15,883 nucleotides of DNA from CAZGUH01 sp964529005 (lineage in GTDB: Bacteria; Actinomycetota; Acidimicrobiia; Acidimicrobiales; Ilumatobacteraceae). The stretch spans positions 1 through 15,883 of the forward strand of contig CAZGUH010000067.1 in the NCBI GenBank assembly GCA_964529005.1, in the 5' to 3' direction. Positions within the stretch are counted from its first letter, which is position 1; each line of letters starts with the position of its first letter. Below are positions 14,328-15,883 of the stretch, piece after piece. The notes under the pieces were generated by a model, which had not been told where the DNA came from, did not search any database, and saw only the letters and a program-made list of their open reading frames with translations. The position numbers were made by a program, and so were the translations under genes.

Positions 14328-14502
14328 TGCTCAAGCGTTCCCGCTCGGCGTCAAGCTCCGCGATGAACGCGAGCAGCTTCTCGGGTGTGTCGAGCCGGCG
14401 GCCGTCTTTGGTGATCGACACGTCATCGTCCGTCGCTGGGCCCGCGTCGCGAAGCGCGGCGTTCCACCGCTCGATCGGGATGTCCTCGATCTCATCGCTC
14501 AC
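14302..14502 (-). CDS. Small partner protein of the nucleotidyltransferase (antitoxin-like)
   Basis: A 66-residue protein starting MSDEIEDIPIERWNAALRDA and carrying DDDVSITKDGRRLDTPEKLL at 25-44, then a helical FIAELDAERERL. Small acidic proteins with a 'VS-T-DGRRLD-KE-LL-FL-EL' pattern are often encoded just before nucleotidyltransferase-fold genes in actinobacteria and proteobacteria; their role is not established. The nucleotidyltransferase gene overlaps its last 26 bases, so translation is probably coupled. GGAAG lies a few bases upstream of ATG 14502. No DNA-binding motif is obvious. A toxin-antitoxin role is inference from gene arrangement only. Confidence 0.7.
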   Translation of the reverse strand: MSDEIEDIPIERWNAALRDAGPATDDDVSITKDGRRLDTPEKLLAFIAELDAERERLSSGAAGRST

Positions 14503-14516
14503 GCTTCCAGTGTAGA

Positions 14517-14532
14517 TACAGCGTGTTCTGTA
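14517..14532. promoter_or_regulatory. Short inverted repeat upstream of the small partner gene
   Basis: TACAG (14517-14521) and CTGTA (14528-14532) form a perfect five-base inverted repeat with a six-base spacer, 15 bases upstream of ATG 14502. It overlaps an AT-richer stretch (TATCTACACT on the minus strand) that could hold a -10 box. It may be an operator for autoregulation; the evidence is thin. Confidence 0.25.
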
Positions 14533-14572
14533 CGCGTTCGTGCCGGTTGTTGATGCTCGGTGCTCTCATCCG

Positions 14573-15721
14573 TCACCGTCCACCGGCCCGCCTCGCACGA
14601 CGCTCGATCTTGTCCGTCACCGTGTTCAGCGACTCCGGCATCGCGTGGGCGTAGGTGCGCATCATCATGTCGGGGCTGTGGCCGAGGATGTCCGCTGCCG
14701 CCCGGATCTCTCCGATGTCGGCGGCGTTCTTCACCATGTGGGGCGCCGCGGTGTGGCGCAGACCATGCGAGGTCAGCCGTGGGACGCCCGCCTTCTTCAC
14801 CAACCGTTCGAGGGTCTGGTCGAAGTTGCCCGGTGAGACCGGTCGGCCTTGCTGAGTCGCGATGACGAGGTCGTGGTGCGCCCAGGCCACGCCGGCAGCG
14901 AGGCGTTCCTCTGCCTGCAACCGGCGATGCGCGCTCAGCGACGACGCCATCGTCCGGTCGATTGGGATCGTGCGGCGGGATCGGGCGTTCTTGCCGTCAG
15001 TCCACTCTGGCCGGCCGTGCACCTCGACCAACGCCTGCTCGATTCGCACCGTGCCCTTGCGCAGGTCGACGGCCGACCACGTGAGGCCGAGCAGTTCGCT
15101 GCGACGCAACCCATACAGCGCAGCAAGCCGGAGCGGACTGGCCCATCGGTGATCGGCGATGGCCGCGAGGAACCGACCCAGCTCATCTTCTGTCCACGCC
15201 TCGGCCTCTCGCCGTCGACCAGCGTTCGCCACCTGGCGTGAAAGGCCGACCCGCGCGGCGGGACTGCGACGCAGCTCGCCCAACTCGACCGCGTCGTCCA
15301 ACGCAGCGCGGAGCACCATCCTCATGATCTGGATCGACCGGCGCGAGAACGTGCCACCGGTGGCGAGTCCGTCGAGCCACCGGGCCACGTCGCTCCGCTC
15401 GAGTCGGTCGATGCGCACACCGCCGATGCCCGACCGGATGTGGCCGGCTGCCCACTCGTACTGGAGTCGCGTCTTGCTGCCGACGTCGACCTTGCCGGCA
15501 ACGCAGTGGTCCACCACACGACCGACAGTGTCCCGGTCCCCGATGTGCGCCCCTGACGCAGCGAACGCCGTGGCAGCCGACTGGGCGGCGCGACGAGAGC
15601 TGAACGTGCCGACCTGTCGCGGCCGGCGACGGCCGGTCTCGGTGTCGATGCCGTCGACACGCACGACCCACTTGTCGCGCTGCTTCTGAACGGTCGGCTG
15701 ACCGGTCTGCTTCCACGCCAT
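14573..15721 (-). CDS. Tyrosine recombinase / phage-type integrase
   Basis: A 382-residue site-specific recombinase. Residues 1-55 look like an arm-site-binding beta domain (WVVRVDGIDTETGRRRPRQV), 60-150 the SAM-like core-binding domain and 175-382 the catalytic domain. All six catalytic positions are visible: R206 (LYGLRRSELLGL), K244 (DGKNARSRRTIP), H319 and R322 (TSHGLRHTA), H348 (ILGHSPD) and nucleophile Y357 (RTYAHAM). The gene appears intact and full length. ATG 15721 is chosen because AAGGGCGG lies six bases upstream; a longer in-frame start at 15772 would overlap the hairpins. It sits 117 bases from the 3' end of tRNA-Arg and reads away from it, the classic layout for an element integrated at that tRNA. 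Confidence 0.95.
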   Translation of the reverse strand: MAWKQTGQPTVQKQRDKWVVRVDGIDTETGRRRPRQVGTFSSRRAAQSAATAFAASGAHIGDRDTVGRVVDHCVAGKVDVGSKTRLQYEWAAGHIRSGIGGVRIDRLERSDVARWLDGLATGGTFSRRSIQIMRMVLRAALDDAVELGELRRSPAARVGLSRQVANAGRRREAEAWTEDELGRFLAAIADHRWASPLRLAALYGLRRSELLGLTWSAVDLRKGTVRIEQALVEVHGRPEWTDGKNARSRRTIPIDRTMASSLSAHRRLQAEERLAAGVAWAHHDLVIATQQGRPVSPGNFDQTLERLVKKAGVPRLTSHGLRHTAAPHMVKNAADIGEIRAAADILGHSPDMMMRTYAHAMPESLNTVTDKIERRARRAGGR

Positions 15722-15735
15722 GGAATACCGCCCTT

Positions 15736-15753
15736 CGCATACATCCCGCATAC
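15736..15753. repeat. Two CGCATAC repeats 11 bases apart before the integrase
   Basis: CGCATAC occurs at 15736-15742 and 15747-15753, so the copies repeat on the same face of the helix. They lie between the integrase ribosome binding site and the hairpin cluster, where an autoregulator, excisionase or integrase arm site would be expected. Confidence 0.45.
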
Positions 15754-15772
15754 TTGGGGCGAAAACGCCCAA
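15754..15772. terminator. Hairpin with AAAA loop upstream of integrase
   Basis: TTGGGGCG (15754-15761) pairs with CGCCCAA (15766-15772) with one bulged G and an AAAA loop (UUUU on the minus strand). It adjoins the next hairpin end to end. Confidence 0.4.
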
Positions 15773-15798
15773 GGGCCCCGCCTTCTCGGCAGGGCCCT
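15772..15798 (-). terminator. Main hairpin terminator downstream of tRNA-Arg
   Basis: AGGGCCCCGCC (15772-15782) pairs with GGCAGGGCCCT (15788-15798), one mismatch and a five-base loop: an 11-position GC-rich stem. On the minus strand it lies about 40 bases beyond the tRNA 3' end and before the integrase, so it probably ends tRNA transcription and shields the integrase. Confidence 0.6.
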
Positions 15799-15816
15799 CG
15801 GATCGTATCGGTCCTG

Positions 15817-15834
15817 GCAGATCGCTTGATCTGC
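15817..15834. repeat. Perfect stem-loop next to the tRNA 3' end
   Basis: GCAGATC (15817-15823) and GATCTGC (15828-15834) form a perfect seven-base stem with a four-base loop, five bases from the tRNA 3' end. It may be part of tRNA 3' processing or termination, or of the attachment site region. Confidence 0.45.
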
Positions 15835-15838
15835 TCAG

Positions 15839-15883
15839 CGCGCTCGAAGGGACTCGAACCCCTAACCTTCTGATCCGTAGTCA
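15839..15883 (-). tRNA. tRNA-Arg (anticodon ACG), 3' part only
   Basis: On the minus strand the edge reads from the anticodon arm to the acceptor end. The anticodon loop is CTACGGA with anticodon ACG, flanked by TGA/TCA stem bases. The variable loop is followed by a T arm with AGGGG-TTCGAGT-CCCTT. The acceptor 3' strand CGAGCGC is at 15840-15846, followed by discriminator G at 15839. No CCA is encoded. This closely matches actinobacterial tRNA-Arg(ACG). The 5' half lies beyond the window. The 3' end of this tRNA is the probable integration site used by the neighbouring recombinase. Confidence 0.93.

Overview
The window is about 15.9 kb of dense, high-GC DNA. It carries short ATGA/GTGA stop-start overlaps, polyproline-headed membrane proteins, Thr/Ser/Pro-rich surface proteins and a secreted protein built from RL-DTR repeats. 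These traits suggest an actinobacterium, most likely in the Acidimicrobiia (Ilumatobacter-like). That placement is inferred from protein style; no marker gene confirms it.

Left part, plus strand (160-3219): a tightly packed four-gene run. It encodes an RDD-family membrane protein, a 71-residue protein resembling acyl-CoA carboxylase epsilon subunits, a metallophosphoesterase and a class I/II PLP aminotransferase. Convergent to it on the minus strand are a 57-residue charged protein (3243-3416) and the peptide methionine sulfoxide reductase msrA (3470-4117).

Centre, minus strand (9299 down to 4173): a nucleoside-salvage operon in the order cdd, single-pass membrane protein, deoC, deoA, dapC-like aminotransferase. 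Cytidine deaminase, nucleoside phosphorylase and deoxyribose-phosphate aldolase form a route from pyrimidine deoxynucleosides to central carbon metabolism. An unrecognised anchored extracellular protein lies inside the operon, and the aminotransferase is start-stop coupled to its end. Divergent from cdd is a mucin-like anchored protein (9456-10223). It is followed on the minus strand by a NUDIX hydrolase (10245-10730) and a split-barrel flavin/F420-type protein (10791-11285).

Right part, minus strand: a large secreted protein with three RL-DTR repeats and an HEVGH zinc-peptidase-like motif (11579-13351). Next are a truncated LuxR-type HTH remnant (13454-13606), a frameshifted nucleotidyltransferase with a small partner (13742-14502), a complete tyrosine recombinase (14573-15721) and the 3' half of tRNA-Arg(ACG) at the window edge. 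The tRNA plus integrase, the little cargo and the decapitated LuxR gene suggest a small or decayed integrative element inserted at the tRNA 3' end. Short direct repeats lie at both ends of this segment, and stacked hairpins separate the tRNA from the integrase.
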